Below, one piece after another: positions 17,401-26,877 of a stretch of DNA of 64,000 nt. The position numbers were made by a program, and so were the translations under genes. The notes under the pieces are model-generated. The model searched no databases. It was given only the letters and a program-made list of their open reading frames with translations, and was not told where the DNA came from. The stretch lies in assembly GCF_021560175.1 (NCBI RefSeq), contig NZ_CP091110.1, forward strand, positions 5,272,501 through 5,336,500, in the 5' to 3' direction. Every line of letters starts with the position of its first letter. The first letter of the stretch is position 1. The DNA comes from Neobacillus drentensis. Its GTDB lineage: Bacteria; Bacillota; Bacilli; Bacillales; Cytobacillaceae.

Positions 17401-19182
17401 TTAAACTGTATAACGTTCTGCTTCAATCACTACGTCAGCAGCTGCCCGTTTTTTGGCAATCACGTTGATTGGCTGGTGGCGTGTGAACTTGCGAAGCGAG
17501 GTTAACATCATTCGAAGTGTATCGCCTTGTTCAATCGCTACAAGCGATTCTTTCGCAGTTGCTTCGATTTCATTAAAGGCTTCTTGACAGAAAATTTGGG
17601 TATAAAGAAGTTTTTGCTGATTCTTGTCTAAGCCGCCATTGGCAATCGCTTTTTCTGTACGGAGCACAACGGATTCCATCGCGTAAACATTCGAAACAAT
17701 ATCTGCAATATTGGCTAAGATTTCTTGCTCCCTTTCTAATGCCTTACCAAATTTTTGAGCTGCTAATCCAGATGCCAATAAGGCAATCTTTTTGGCATTT
17801 CTCACAAGGTATTTTTCCTGAGCTAACGGCTCGTCACCAGGCTCCTCTGGCATTAACATCATTAATTCCTCTTGCAGAGCTAAAGCTTTTTGGAATAGTG
17901 GCAGTTCGCCTTTTAATGCTTTTTTCACTAGTGTTCCGGGAACCAGCAGTCTGTTAATTTCGTTGGTTCCTTCAAATATCCGGTTAATCCTCGCATCACG
18001 ATAAGCTCTTTCAATCGGATATTCCTGCATGAAGCCATAGCCGCCATGGATTTGTACTCCTTCATCGACTACATAGGATAAAACTTCACTCGCAAAGAAT
18101 TTGTTTACCGAGCATTCAATCGCATATTCAGCGATCGCATTTGCCACCTTTTTAAGATCTTTCGCATCCTCGGTGGAAAGCTTTCCTTGGTTGTCTTCAT
18201 ATAAACCAATCGTACGATAGACTGAACTTTCAGCCGCATATATTTTAGATGCCATCGTGCCAAACTTCTCTTTTGTTAAGTTAAATTGAGAAATCGCTGT
18301 TTTAAACTGTTTGCGGCCATTCGCATATTTAACTGTCATATCAAAGGCTTTCTTTGAACCGCCAACAGCGCCGACTGCCAATTTATAACGGCCAATGTTT
18401 AAGATGTTAAAGGCAATGACATGGCCTTTTCCAAACTCACCTAATAGATTTTCAACAGGTACCTCTACATCCTCTAAAATCAAGGTGCGAGTCGATGAGC
18501 TCTTGATGCCCATTTTCTTTTCTTCGGCACCAGTTGATACTCCCGGAAAGTCCCTTTCTATAATGAATGCAGTGAAGTGTTCGCCATCGATTTTTGCATA
18601 TACGACAAATACATCGGCAAAACCGGCATTCGTGATCCACTGTTTTTCACCATTCAGGATATAATGAGTTCCAGCTGCATTTAGTTTTGCTGTTGTTCTC
18701 GCACCTAAGGCATCCGATCCTGAGCCCGGCTCTGTTAAGGCATAGGCGGCAATCTTTTCGCCAGATGCAAGGGCAGGTAAATATTTTGTCTTCTGCTCAT
18801 CATTTCCGAATAACACAATTGGCAGGGAACCAATCCCGACATGTGCTCCATATGAGAGGGAGAATCCGCCTGCACCCGCCATTTTTTCAGTAATCAGTGA
18901 TGAAGTGACCTTATCTAGGCCTAAACCTTCAAACTCTTCAGGCACGTCAACAGCTAATAAACCAAGCTCGCCCATTTTCTTTAACAGTTTTACAGTGCGA
19001 TCAAATTCATGGTTTTCTAAATGCTCAATCTGCGGAACAACTTCTTTTTCTACAAAGTCCGCAGCTGTCTGGGCAATCATTAAATGCTCTTCATTAAAAT
19101 CTTCTGGTGTAAATATATCTTGATAGGAAAGATCCTCAATTAAAAAGCTTCCGCCTTTGACAACTTTTTTTGTTTCAGTCAT
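17401..19182 (-). CDS. fadE: Acyl-CoA dehydrogenase FadE
   Basis: 593 residues from ATG 19182 (good AGGAGG site); the frame to 19248 was trimmed. It catalyses the first, FAD-dependent step of fatty-acid beta-oxidation. Domain order is N-terminal helical (IAQTAADFVEKEVVPQIE), middle beta (ALTEPGSGSDALGARTTA, QWITNAGFADVFVVYAKIDG), C-terminal helical (GYGFMQEYPIERAYRDARINRIFEGTNEI, quoted in parts), then an extra about 200-residue helical tail typical of the longer YusJ type. It is last in fadN-fadA-fadE, 22 bp after fadA. Confidence 0.94.
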   Translation of the reverse strand: MTETKKVVKGGSFLIEDLSYQDIFTPEDFNEEHLMIAQTAADFVEKEVVPQIEHLENHEFDRTVKLLKKMGELGLLAVDVPEEFEGLGLDKVTSSLITEKMAGAGGFSLSYGAHVGIGSLPIVLFGNDEQKTKYLPALASGEKIAAYALTEPGSGSDALGARTTAKLNAAGTHYILNGEKQWITNAGFADVFVVYAKIDGEHFTAFIIERDFPGVSTGAEEKKMGIKSSSTRTLILEDVEVPVENLLGEFGKGHVIAFNILNIGRYKLAVGAVGGSKKAFDMTVKYANGRKQFKTAISQFNLTKEKFGTMASKIYAAESSVYRTIGLYEDNQGKLSTEDAKDLKKVANAIAEYAIECSVNKFFASEVLSYVVDEGVQIHGGYGFMQEYPIERAYRDARINRIFEGTNEINRLLVPGTLVKKALKGELPLFQKALALQEELMMLMPEEPGDEPLAQEKYLVRNAKKIALLASGLAAQKFGKALEREQEILANIADIVSNVYAMESVVLRTEKAIANGGLDKNQQKLLYTQIFCQEAFNEIEATAKESLVAIEQGDTLRMMLTSLRKFTRHQPINVIAKKRAAADVVIEAERYTV

Positions 19183-19204
19183 TAAAATTCCTCCTATTCT
19201 TTTA

Positions 19205-20380
19205 CTACAATAGTTCAAATACTCCGGCTGCACCCATTCCGCCGCCAATACACATCGTCACTACACCAAATTGTTCATTGCGTCGTTTTAACTCGTGAAT
19301 TAAGGAGAGAGTCAATTTCGCTCCCGTACAGCCTAGCGGGTGTCCAAGGGCAATGGCCCCCCCGTTTACGTTGACAATCTCTTCATTTAGACCAAGCTCC
19401 CGGATGACTTGCAAGGATTGGGATGCAAATGCCTCATTTAATTCAAATAAATTAATATCTGATAACTCCAGGCCAGCGAGCTTAACTGCTTTTGGAATCG
19501 CGACAACAGGTCCGACCCCCATAATTTCAGGCGGGACGCCGCCCACGGCAAACGAACGGAATTTTGCCAGCGGCTTTAATCCTAGTGCTTCTGCCTTCTC
19601 ACGATCCATCACCATTAAGGCTGCTGCCCCGTCACTTGTTTGTGAGGCATTACCTGCTGTTACAGAACCCGTTACCGAAAAAGCTGGACGAAGTTTGGCA
19701 AGTGTCTCTAAATTGGTATCCGGGCGAACTCCTTCGTCCATGGAAAATTGAACTGTTTTTTCAACAAGTTTATTGTCATTTCCAACCGTACGAATGGTTA
19801 CATCGACAGGGACAATTTCATCAACGAATTTTCCTTCTGCAATGGCTTTCGCGGCACGCTGATGGCTTCTAACCGCAAATGCGTCTTGGTCTTCACGGGA
19901 TATACCATACTTTTGAGCAACCTGCTCTGCCGTATGTCCCATTCCCATATAATATTGCGGTGCCGTTTCCGCAAGTTTAATATTCGGTCTGACGACATGC
20001 CCCATCATTGGAATCATGCTCATCGATTCCGCACCGCCGGCAATCGCTGTATCGGTATGCCCAAGCATGATTCCTTGTGCGGCATAGGCGATCGCCTGCA
20101 ATCCAGATGAACAGAAACGATTAACGGTAATCGCAGGGACTGTATAGGGAAGACCTGCCAATGCCCCGATATTGCGGGCCATATTGTTTCCTTGTTCCGC
20201 TTCGGGCATCGCACAGCCAATGATTAAATCATCGATATTCCCTTCATAATTTCCTGCACGCTTTAGTGTTTCTTTTACGACCAATGCTCCTAAGTCATCA
20301 GGACGAACAGTAGCAAGCGTTCCTTTCTTTGCCTTACCAACCGGGGTCCGTGCCCCGGCAACAATCACTGCTTCTCTCAT
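19205..20380 (-). CDS. fadA: Acetyl-CoA C-acyltransferase (thiolase) FadA
   Basis: 391 residues, the last step of beta-oxidation (thiolytic cleavage of 3-ketoacyl-CoA). The catalytic cysteine is at about residue 90 in NRFCSSGLQAI. The second-half motifs GGAIALGHPLGCTGAK (His) and CIGGGMGAA (second Cys) are intact. It begins 31 bp after fadN and is cotranscribed with fadN and fadE. Confidence 0.96.
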   Translation of the reverse strand: MREAVIVAGARTPVGKAKKGTLATVRPDDLGALVVKETLKRAGNYEGNIDDLIIGCAMPEAEQGNNMARNIGALAGLPYTVPAITVNRFCSSGLQAIAYAAQGIMLGHTDTAIAGGAESMSMIPMMGHVVRPNIKLAETAPQYYMGMGHTAEQVAQKYGISREDQDAFAVRSHQRAAKAIAEGKFVDEIVPVDVTIRTVGNDNKLVEKTVQFSMDEGVRPDTNLETLAKLRPAFSVTGSVTAGNASQTSDGAAALMVMDREKAEALGLKPLAKFRSFAVGGVPPEIMGVGPVVAIPKAVKLAGLELSDINLFELNEAFASQSLQVIRELGLNEEIVNVNGGAIALGHPLGCTGAKLTLSLIHELKRRNEQFGVVTMCIGGGMGAAGVFELL

Positions 20381-20411
20381 CGAATCTCCCTCACTTTCTC
20401 TTAATCTCGTA

Positions 20412-22799
20412 TTAGTTTCTTAACGGTTTCCCTTTCACGAGCATATGCTGCATGCGCTGCTGTGATTTTGGCTCGGCAATCAGACTTAAGAAAGCCTCCC
20501 TCTCTAAATCTAAGAGGTATTGCTCATCGACTTCTGTTCCAAATGGAACGCGGCCGCCCGCAATGACATAGGCAATCTTCTTGGCAATTTTTAAATCATG
20601 CTCCGAAATATAACCGGATAAACGCATCGCTTCTGCCCCGAGCAATAAGGTGGCATAGCCTGTTTCGCCAACTACCGGCACTTTCCGGCGTACTCTTGGT
20701 TTAAATCCTTGTTCATGTAAGGCAAGCACAGCCTGTTTGGCATCATAAATGAGATGATCACTGTTAAAACTAATACCGTCAGAAGAGCTTAAAAAGTTAT
20801 TTTCGCGTGCTTCTGCTGCAGACGTGGACACTTTTGCGGTGGCAATCGTTTCGAACACTTTATTGGCGATATTTTGCAAATCAAATGGGACCCCGTTTGG
20901 CAGATTCTCTAAGTGCTTCATGTAAAGTTCTTTGTTTCCGCCTCCGCCTGGAAGAAGACCGACTCCTACCTCGACAAGACCCATATACGTTTCCGATGAT
21001 GCTTGAATATGGGCTGCAGGCAGACAAACCTCGGCACCGCCGCCAAGTGTCATGCCAAATGGAGCGGCCACGACCGGCTTCGAGCTGTACTTCACTTTTA
21101 ACAAAGCGCTATGAAGGTGACGGACGATCATATCTAATTCATAAATATTGTCATCCTGCACTTCCATTAACATCATCGCGAGGTTAGCTCCAACGCAGAA
21201 GTTTTTCCCCTGGTTGCCGATGACCAATCCTTTATAATTTTTCTCGACTTCATCGACTGAAAAATTGATCATTTGAACAATATCGAGACCAATCGCATTG
21301 TTAGGTGAATGGAATTCGAGTAAGGCAACGCCATCACCGATATCAATCAAACTTGCGCCGCTGTTCTTTTTAATAACACCCTTTTGTTTCTTAATTTTCT
21401 TGAGGTCAATCGCCTTTGGATTGATTTCCACTAGTCGATATTGACCGTTATCATAATAGAACTGCTCGCCATTTTCTTCTAAGTAGAAGGAGGTATGACC
21501 TTTTTCAAGCATCTCAGTAATCCAAGCTGGTACTTCCACTCCCGCTTCTTTCAGTTTTTGCACGGATTTTTCCACACCGATCGCATCCCAGGCTTCAAAT
21601 GGCCCCATATCCCAGCCAAAGCCCCATTTCATCGCCCGGTCGATGGCGACAATATCATCCGCAATCACACCTAATAGCTGTGCAGCGTATACAAAGGATT
21701 CCGTGAATGTTTTCCATAAAAATTGACCAGCCTTGTCATCTGCGTATACAAGCGCTTTCAATTTATTAGCAGTGCCTTTTTCCTGCTTAGCCAACTCAAC
21801 TGCTGGGGTTGTTAATTTTTTACGCGGCCCATATTCTAATGTAGCAGGATCTAACTCCAGTATTTCTTTACCTTTTTTCAAAAAGAATCCTTGACCTGAC
21901 TTGCTGCCGAGCCAGCCTTTTTCGACCATAGTCTTAAGAAAGGCAGGAATTTCAAAAACTTCTTTCTCTTTGCCTTCCACTTGTTCATAGACATTGCCGG
22001 CTACATGATAAAAAGTATCTAGTCCGACGACATCCAATGTCCGGAATGTGGCACTTTTTGCCCGGCCGATTAATGGTCCAGTGATGGAATCTACTTCACC
22101 GACACTTAAGCCGGCTTTTACCATTTCCCTAACAGTGACAAGGAGCCCATATGTACCAATCCGGTTGGCAATAAAGTTTGGGGTATCCTTAGCAATTACA
22201 ACGCCTTTCCCTAATACATCCTCACCAAACGTTTTCATGAATGATAGTACTTCTGGCGACGTATATTGAGTTGGGATGACTTCAAGTAATTTTAAATACC
22301 GCGGCGGGTTAAAGAAGTGTGTTCCTAAGAAGTGCTTTTTAAAATCTTCGGAGCGTCCTTCCACCATCGCTTCGACTGATATTCCAGAGGTATTTGAGCT
22401 GACAATGCTGCCAGGTTTGCGGTATTGATCGACTCTTTCAAAAACCAGCTTCTTTACGTTAAGGTTTTCGACCACTACCTCAATGACCCAGTCAACATCC
22501 TTTAGTTTCACTAAATCGTCTTCGAGGTTACCTGCCTCAATGAGGGCGAGATTCTTTTTAGAGGTGAGTGGTGCAGGCTTTTGTTTTAATAATTTTTGTA
22601 TATTTTGTGCACTAATTCGATTGCGAACGGATTTTTCTGCAATGGTAAGCCCTTTGGCTTCCTCTTCCTTTGTTAATTCCTTGGGCACGATATCCAATAA
22701 CAGTGTTGGGATCCCGATATTTGCTAAGTGAGCTGCGATTCCAGATCCCATTACCCCTGATCCAAGGACAGCTGCTTTTTTAATCAATTGGTTCAACAT
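20412..22799 (-). CDS. fadN: 3-Hydroxyacyl-CoA dehydrogenase/enoyl-CoA hydratase FadN
   Basis: 795 residues from ATG 22799 with GGGGG in front; an ATG at 22832 lies inside the operator and was rejected. The N-terminal NAD-binding domain has GSGVMGSG at residues 13-20, then GTHFFNPPRYLKLLEVI and the second dehydrogenase domain. The C-terminal 300 residues hold a crotonase domain (VIGNQGKNFCVGANL, FGMTLGGGAEVCL, VGVGLLPGGGGNKE). It carries hydratase and dehydrogenase activities of beta-oxidation. It is first in the operon, with a FadR box in its promoter. Confidence 0.95.
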   Translation of the reverse strand: MLNQLIKKAAVLGSGVMGSGIAAHLANIGIPTLLLDIVPKELTKEEEAKGLTIAEKSVRNRISAQNIQKLLKQKPAPLTSKKNLALIEAGNLEDDLVKLKDVDWVIEVVVENLNVKKLVFERVDQYRKPGSIVSSNTSGISVEAMVEGRSEDFKKHFLGTHFFNPPRYLKLLEVIPTQYTSPEVLSFMKTFGEDVLGKGVVIAKDTPNFIANRIGTYGLLVTVREMVKAGLSVGEVDSITGPLIGRAKSATFRTLDVVGLDTFYHVAGNVYEQVEGKEKEVFEIPAFLKTMVEKGWLGSKSGQGFFLKKGKEILELDPATLEYGPRKKLTTPAVELAKQEKGTANKLKALVYADDKAGQFLWKTFTESFVYAAQLLGVIADDIVAIDRAMKWGFGWDMGPFEAWDAIGVEKSVQKLKEAGVEVPAWITEMLEKGHTSFYLEENGEQFYYDNGQYRLVEINPKAIDLKKIKKQKGVIKKNSGASLIDIGDGVALLEFHSPNNAIGLDIVQMINFSVDEVEKNYKGLVIGNQGKNFCVGANLAMMLMEVQDDNIYELDMIVRHLHSALLKVKYSSKPVVAAPFGMTLGGGAEVCLPAAHIQASSETYMGLVEVGVGLLPGGGGNKELYMKHLENLPNGVPFDLQNIANKVFETIATAKVSTSAAEARENNFLSSSDGISFNSDHLIYDAKQAVLALHEQGFKPRVRRKVPVVGETGYATLLLGAEAMRLSGYISEHDLKIAKKIAYVIAGGRVPFGTEVDEQYLLDLEREAFLSLIAEPKSQQRMQHMLVKGKPLRN

Positions 22800-22817
22800 T
22801 GTCTCCCCCTTTAACTT

Positions 22818-22835
22818 TGAATGAATGCTCATTCA
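22818..22835 (-). promoter_or_regulatory. FadR operator in the fadN promoter
   Basis: TGAATGAATGCTCATTCA matches the B. subtilis FadR box (TGAATGAMTANTCATTCA, from memory) at all but one position. A TATAAA -10 lies just upstream (about 22837-22842). A half-site ATGAATGA occurs at 22861-22868. Known role: FadR represses until long-chain acyl-CoA binds. Confidence 0.85.
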
Positions 22836-23004
22836 TTTTTATAGCAAAAAAAATTCATTGATGAATGAGTCCTGCTACTATTTAATATAAAATATTTCGA
22901 AAATTTGTGCAATCAATAAACGCGAAATTTAAAATTTTTTTTAAACACATTTTTCGACTACATATTTTTATGAGGCTGGGCATCCTATTCATGAGGTGAT
23001 AATG

Positions 23005-23136
23005 ATGGCAAAAATGAAAAAGAACCCTTCCAAAGCTGGTGTTAGTGCAGCTAGTGTGAAGGGTAATGCGGGCCCTGGAAATGAAGAAGCCAGCATTGAT
23101 AAACGAAACAGCCAGAATAGCCAATACAAGCGCTAG
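23005..23136 (+). CDS. yuzL: YuzL-family small protein
   Basis: A 43-residue protein: MAKMKKNPSKAGVSAASVK then GNAGPGNEEASIDK and a polar Q/N-rich end. GAGGTG six bases before the ATG at 23005 decides the start; an ATG at 23002 is too close. The KNPSKAGVSAASVKGNAGPG core is that of the YuzL family, found in spore-forming bacilli. Function unknown. It lies upstream of the DUF378 gene and divergent from the fad operon. Confidence 0.82.
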   Translation: MAKMKKNPSKAGVSAASVKGNAGPGNEEASIDKRNSQNSQYKR

Positions 23137-23247
23137 GCTTAGTTATTGAGCCGAAGTTATTTAGTTTTATTAAGGCTGTATGATATTTGGGTTTAATACA
23201 AATGCTAAAAACGATATTTTTATACTCTATTCGGGAGGTGAAGAAAC

Positions 23248-23613
23248 ATGAAGACCTTATCACGAGTTGCTTTAGTTTTAGTGATTATTGGGGCCATTAA
23301 CTGGGGACTAATTGGGTTTTTTCAATTTGATTTAGTAGCAGCCCTTTTTGGCGGGCAAGATTCAGCGCTATCTAGAATCATTTATAGTCTTGTTGGACTT
23401 AGTGGACTTGCTTGTCTTCCGCTATTATTTGCTCCATTGGGCGAGTCCAAAACGGATACGACCCGTCAAAACTACGGCCAGTCTAATTATGCAACCGAGT
23501 TCGGTGAAGAGAATGATATGACAGATATTAATAATCAAGCTAAACAATCTGATACTCAATCAAGCCAGACTTACAAGCCTACAGATAGCAATCAGTCTGA
23601 TGACCAAATGTAA
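23248..23613 (+). CDS. DUF378 membrane protein (YuzA-like) with polar tail
   Basis: 121 residues with a GGGAGGTG site. The first 65 residues form two membrane segments with the DUF378 pattern RVALVLVIIGAINWGLIGF and LVGLSGLACLPLLF. The last 50 residues are polar and rich in Q, S, N, T and D, probably disordered. The tail makes it longer than I expect for the bare DUF378 family. Function unknown. A terminator follows immediately. Confidence 0.82.
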   Translation: MKTLSRVALVLVIIGAINWGLIGFFQFDLVAALFGGQDSALSRIIYSLVGLSGLACLPLLFAPLGESKTDTTRQNYGQSNYATEFGEENDMTDINNQAKQSDTQSSQTYKPTDSNQSDDQM

Positions 23614-23615
23614 GC

Positions 23616-23648
23616 AAAACGGCCATGTCACCTGCATGGCCGTTTTTA
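23616..23648. terminator. Bidirectional terminator
   Basis: Stem AACGGCCATG/CATGGCCGTT with flanking A and T runs, between the convergent DUF378 and DUF2573-like genes. Confidence 0.88.
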
Positions 23649-23897
23649 TTATTTCTTTGCTTTTCGATGCTGCTCATTTAGCTGTTTAATTTCTAGACTG
23701 ATTTGTTTTATTTCTTCTTTTGCCTCAGGATAAAGTTCATTCCAGTGCTTCGCTAGGGCTGGCATGGTCTTGGCTATGTGTGAATATAAAGCCCAAGTCT
23801 TCACTTTTTCTTTTGTGTCTTCTTTGCTTTCGCCAACGAGGAGCTCACTGTATTTTTCGAGTAATGCTTCAAACTGAGCTGTAAATTCTTTCTCCAT
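23649..23897 (-). CDS. Small DUF2573-like protein (YusU-like)
   Basis: 82 residues from ATG 23897 with AAGGTG six bases upstream. All-helical and charged: FEALLEKYSELLVGES, KTWALYSHIAKTMPALAKHW, then a coiled-coil-like EEIKQISLEIKQLNEQH. The KTMPALAKHWN stretch recalls B. subtilis YusU (DUF2573), from memory. No membrane segment. A large 145-bp-period array starts about 100 bp upstream. Function unknown. Confidence 0.65.
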   Translation of the reverse strand: MEKEFTAQFEALLEKYSELLVGESKEDTKEKVKTWALYSHIAKTMPALAKHWNELYPEAKEEIKQISLEIKQLNEQHRKAKK

Positions 23898-23995
23898 TAT
23901 TGACACCTTCCATCCATGCTATTTGCGTACGGGTCTTGTACCACTTTTTTTGCCTGTAACTGTTTATACCATTTTACCATATTTGTTAGCAGGCA

Positions 23996-24600
23996 GGGTC
24001 TTGGGGGTAATTTGGATTAATTCTGTGGACTTGGACGATATTTCCGTGGATAGTTGGGTTTTTCCCGTGAGCTTCTGGTTTAATTCCGTATCTTTTATGT
24101 TTTTTCTGCGAATTTGCGAAATAATTCCGCTAACTGTACTTTGACTTGAGATTTGATTCGTTGATTCCGCGGACTTGGGCGATATTTCCGTGGATAGTTG
24201 GATTTTTCCCGTGAACTTCTGGATTAATTCCGTATCTTTTTATGTTTTTTCCGTGAATTTGCGAAATAATTCCGCGAACTCTACTTTGACTTGAAAGGTG
24301 ATTCGTTGATTCCGCGGATCTGGGCGATATTTCCGTGGGTTTTTGGATTTTTTCCGTGAACTTCGGGATTAATTCCGTATCTTTTTATGTTTTTTCCGCG
24401 AACTTTCCCAATAATTCCGCGAACTGTACTTTGACTTGAGATTTGATTCGTTGATTCCGCGGATCTGGACGATATTTCCTTGGATTTATGGATTTTTTCC
24501 GTGAACTTCGGGATTAATTCCGTATCTTTTTATGTTTTTTCCGCGAACTTTCCCAATAATTCCGCGAACTGTACTTTGACTTTGAGAAGTGACCCGTTGA
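23996..24600. repeat. 145-bp tandem repeats built from 21-bp-phased TTCCG motifs
   Basis: About four units: the landmark TTGACTTGAG or a close variant recurs at 24141, 24286, 24431 and 24576, exactly 145 bp apart. Inside each unit, TTCCGCG, TTCCGTG, TTCCGTA motifs are spaced about 21 bp. It fills the 760-bp gap between the DUF2573-like gene and the RodA-like gene. Small frames across it (NSVSF, FSANF) are repeat artefacts. Confidence 0.93.
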
Positions 24601-24628
24601 TTCCTCGCCCCGATCTTAAAAAAGCACA

Positions 24629-24658
24629 AAAAAAAGAGCGAACCCAAGTCGCTCTTTT
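24629..24658 (-). terminator. Terminator after the RodA-like gene
   Basis: AAAGAGCGA/TCGCTCTTT with a T run on the minus strand, overlapping the stop codon. Confidence 0.85.
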
Positions 24659-25827
24659 TATGCCGAAGTAGAAAACATATACTTTTTATAATGATAGCGA
24701 ATCGAGAAAATTAATCCCAATCCCATCATGTTCCCCATCAAGGCACTTCCCCCGTAGCTGATAAAAGGCAGCGGGATACCCGTAATCGGCAGAACGCCAA
24801 TGGTCATGCCGATGTTCTGGAACACGTGGAAGGTGATCATACTGATGACACCAACACAAATATACGTATAAAAATTGTTCTTTGTTTCCATGCCAACCTT
24901 CGTAATATGGTAAATAAGCAGGAAAAATAAGCTGATTAACACACTTGAACCGATAAAGCCATATTCCTCACCCACGACACTAAAAATAAAGTCCGTTTGA
25001 CTTTCAGGTAAATAGACTTCACGGTTGCCAAAGCCTTTACCGCCTGTTTGACCGGAGCCGATGGCAAGCAAGGACTTCGTCAGCTGGTAAGCATCCGTCC
25101 CTTCATAACTATAGGGATCAAGCCAAGAGTAAATCCGGCGAAGCTGATATTCACCAACCCCCAGATACTTTTCCAACACATCCGGACTCCAAAGAACAAA
25201 ATAAAATATCGTACCAATTAAGATAATACCAAACCCAAATATCGGCACTAAAATTTTCCATGAAATGCCGGAAATAAAAATCATGCCAATTAAAATAGCC
25301 AAGAAAACAAGCGAGGTCCCTAAGTCTTGCTTGATGATCATTCCCAACGGAGCCATCGTGACGATACCCATTTTAATTAACAGCCAAAAATCAGTTTGCA
25401 GTGTTTTAACTGGATTTTTCAAATGATGTTGATCAACCACACGTGCAAGGCCCAGAATAATAAAAATTTTCACAAACTCAGAAGGCTGGATTGAGCCAAC
25501 CCCTGGTAGCACAAACCAGTTCTTTGCCCCATTAATGACCGGAGCAATACTTGCGGGTGCAACAATTAAAAAAGCTAGCAAAAAGATGCCCAACCCGTAT
25601 GCGTACCAAGTTAATTTTTTCAATTGGTCTGAATCAAGGGTCATTACCATGGTAATAATACCGCCCCCAACAACATACCAGACGATTTGCTTGATTAAAA
25701 AGTTCTCCTTATACTGTCCGCTTGCCTGGGCACTGTAGATTGCTAAACAGCTCGCTAGAAAAAGCAAGATTAATATAAAAACAAGGCTGTAATCAAGTTT
25801 TGAAGTTGTATTGCTTTTTGAAGTCAT
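24658..25827 (-). CDS. FtsW/RodA/SpoVE-family peptidoglycan polymerase
   Basis: 389 residues with about ten membrane helices. SEDS-family signatures are present: GAKNWFVLPGVGSIQPSEFVK (in parts), KQDLGTSLVFLAILIGM, RRIYSWLDPYSYEGTDAYQ, LPESQTDFIFSVVGEEYG, and GVLPITGIPLPFISYGGS. SEDS proteins polymerise lipid II glycan chains with a class B PBP. A RodA-like (elongation) role is more likely than division because no division genes are near. It is a single gene with its own terminator. Confidence 0.88.
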   Translation of the reverse strand: MTSKSNTTSKLDYSLVFILILLFLASCLAIYSAQASGQYKENFLIKQIVWYVVGGGIITMVMTLDSDQLKKLTWYAYGLGIFLLAFLIVAPASIAPVINGAKNWFVLPGVGSIQPSEFVKIFIILGLARVVDQHHLKNPVKTLQTDFWLLIKMGIVTMAPLGMIIKQDLGTSLVFLAILIGMIFISGISWKILVPIFGFGIILIGTIFYFVLWSPDVLEKYLGVGEYQLRRIYSWLDPYSYEGTDAYQLTKSLLAIGSGQTGGKGFGNREVYLPESQTDFIFSVVGEEYGFIGSSVLISLFFLLIYHITKVGMETKNNFYTYICVGVISMITFHVFQNIGMTIGVLPITGIPLPFISYGGSALMGNMMGLGLIFSIRYHYKKYMFSTSA

Positions 25828-25917
25828 ATTGGTTCCACCTTACAAAAAACTTGTCCATTCCTCCATTATATTTTGAAAAACGACAAATCTCAACTTATAA
25901 CCGGCTGCTGGTTTTAT

Positions 25918-26685
25918 TTACATGATTTGAAAATAGATCTTTCGTACCTCTTCTGCCATCCATTCTAAATTACTCGGGACTTGTGGAATGCCATACCCAA
26001 TGTATAACGGGGTAGTCACAAACCGGGAGACCACTTTTGCATAAATTTTATCATCCAGATGATGAAAAAAGATATTATAGCTTGTGGCTTTAAAAGGAAA
26101 ATGATTCAGAATATAGTGGACCGCCGTTTGAATATATTCCGCGAACTCCTCCCTGTATCCGGAATCCTCCATTTCGATATTAAATTCATAAAAGCCCACG
26201 CGCGGCTTTGTCGACAAGGTAAGCTGGACACCATGGTTCTCGGCAATGAGGAGACCCTCAAACATATCATGTGACGATTTTTTTCGATAATCAATATCAT
26301 GCAAGCCGACAATCTGCATATGTGGGTGGGCGATGGTCCCTCCCGACAGCGGACCATGATTTTTGAAAAAAATAACCGATCGGTATTGCCCCGATTTCTC
26401 CATGTCTAACCAAGCAGTAAGGCCAAATTGAATCAACCGATGGAGATGCTCGTTGGAATAGGTGGAGAGGTCGCCATGGCAATCGTCTGTTTCTATTAGC
26501 ACGGTTTGATACGTATTTTCAAGGACAGGATATTTATTTTTCAAGAGAATGATCGGGCCATCCACAGCAATGATGCCGGTCAACTGGTCTCTTTCACAAA
26601 ATGGACATGCCTGTTCTTTGTTTCGGATATTTTCCGGCTTTTTGACCCCAATAGACGTATTAAAATGAAGATGAGAATTTTCCAA
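25918..26685 (-). CDS. GalT/HIT-like protein (DUF4931-type)
   Basis: 255 residues from a TTG at 26685 with AGGAG nine bases upstream; no nearby ATG gives the full N-terminus. The N-terminal CPFCERD looks like a zinc-binding pair. The centre FFKNHGPLSGGTIAHPHMQIVGL carries the H-x-H of galactose-1-phosphate uridylyltransferase and HIT proteins. A nucleotidyl-transfer or hydrolase activity is plausible. Sugar and nucleotide are unknown, and no galactose genes are near. The DUF4931 label is from memory. Confidence 0.75.
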   Translation of the reverse strand: MENSHLHFNTSIGVKKPENIRNKEQACPFCERDQLTGIIAVDGPIILLKNKYPVLENTYQTVLIETDDCHGDLSTYSNEHLHRLIQFGLTAWLDMEKSGQYRSVIFFKNHGPLSGGTIAHPHMQIVGLHDIDYRKKSSHDMFEGLLIAENHGVQLTLSTKPRVGFYEFNIEMEDSGYREEFAEYIQTAVHYILNHFPFKATSYNIFFHHLDDKIYAKVVSRFVTTPLYIGYGIPQVPSNLEWMAEEVRKIYFQIM

Positions 26686-26877
26686 AATACGTTTCTCCTC
26701 TCAGGCAAGTATAATCCTATTTTATGGGAGAAGACGTTCCCTTTGCACTTATTTTGATTTCATCTACCAATCTTTTATTTAATACCTCCTAAAATGGAAG
26801 AGGACTTCATGAAATCGTTCTTTCCTGCATATTCATTAGTGTACAGGCTTAGATCACTTTAGAATGAGAGGGAGCGT

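Noticed and set aside
22986..23124. Minus-strand frames over 22882-23263
   Set aside because: They are shadows of the plus-strand yuzL gene, which has a proper binding site and a recognisable family sequence.
23923..24671. Small frames with FSVN/NSVSF/FSAN repeats
   Set aside because: They follow from the 21-bp phased TTCCG motifs. The same pseudo-peptides arise in all three arrays, without start signals.
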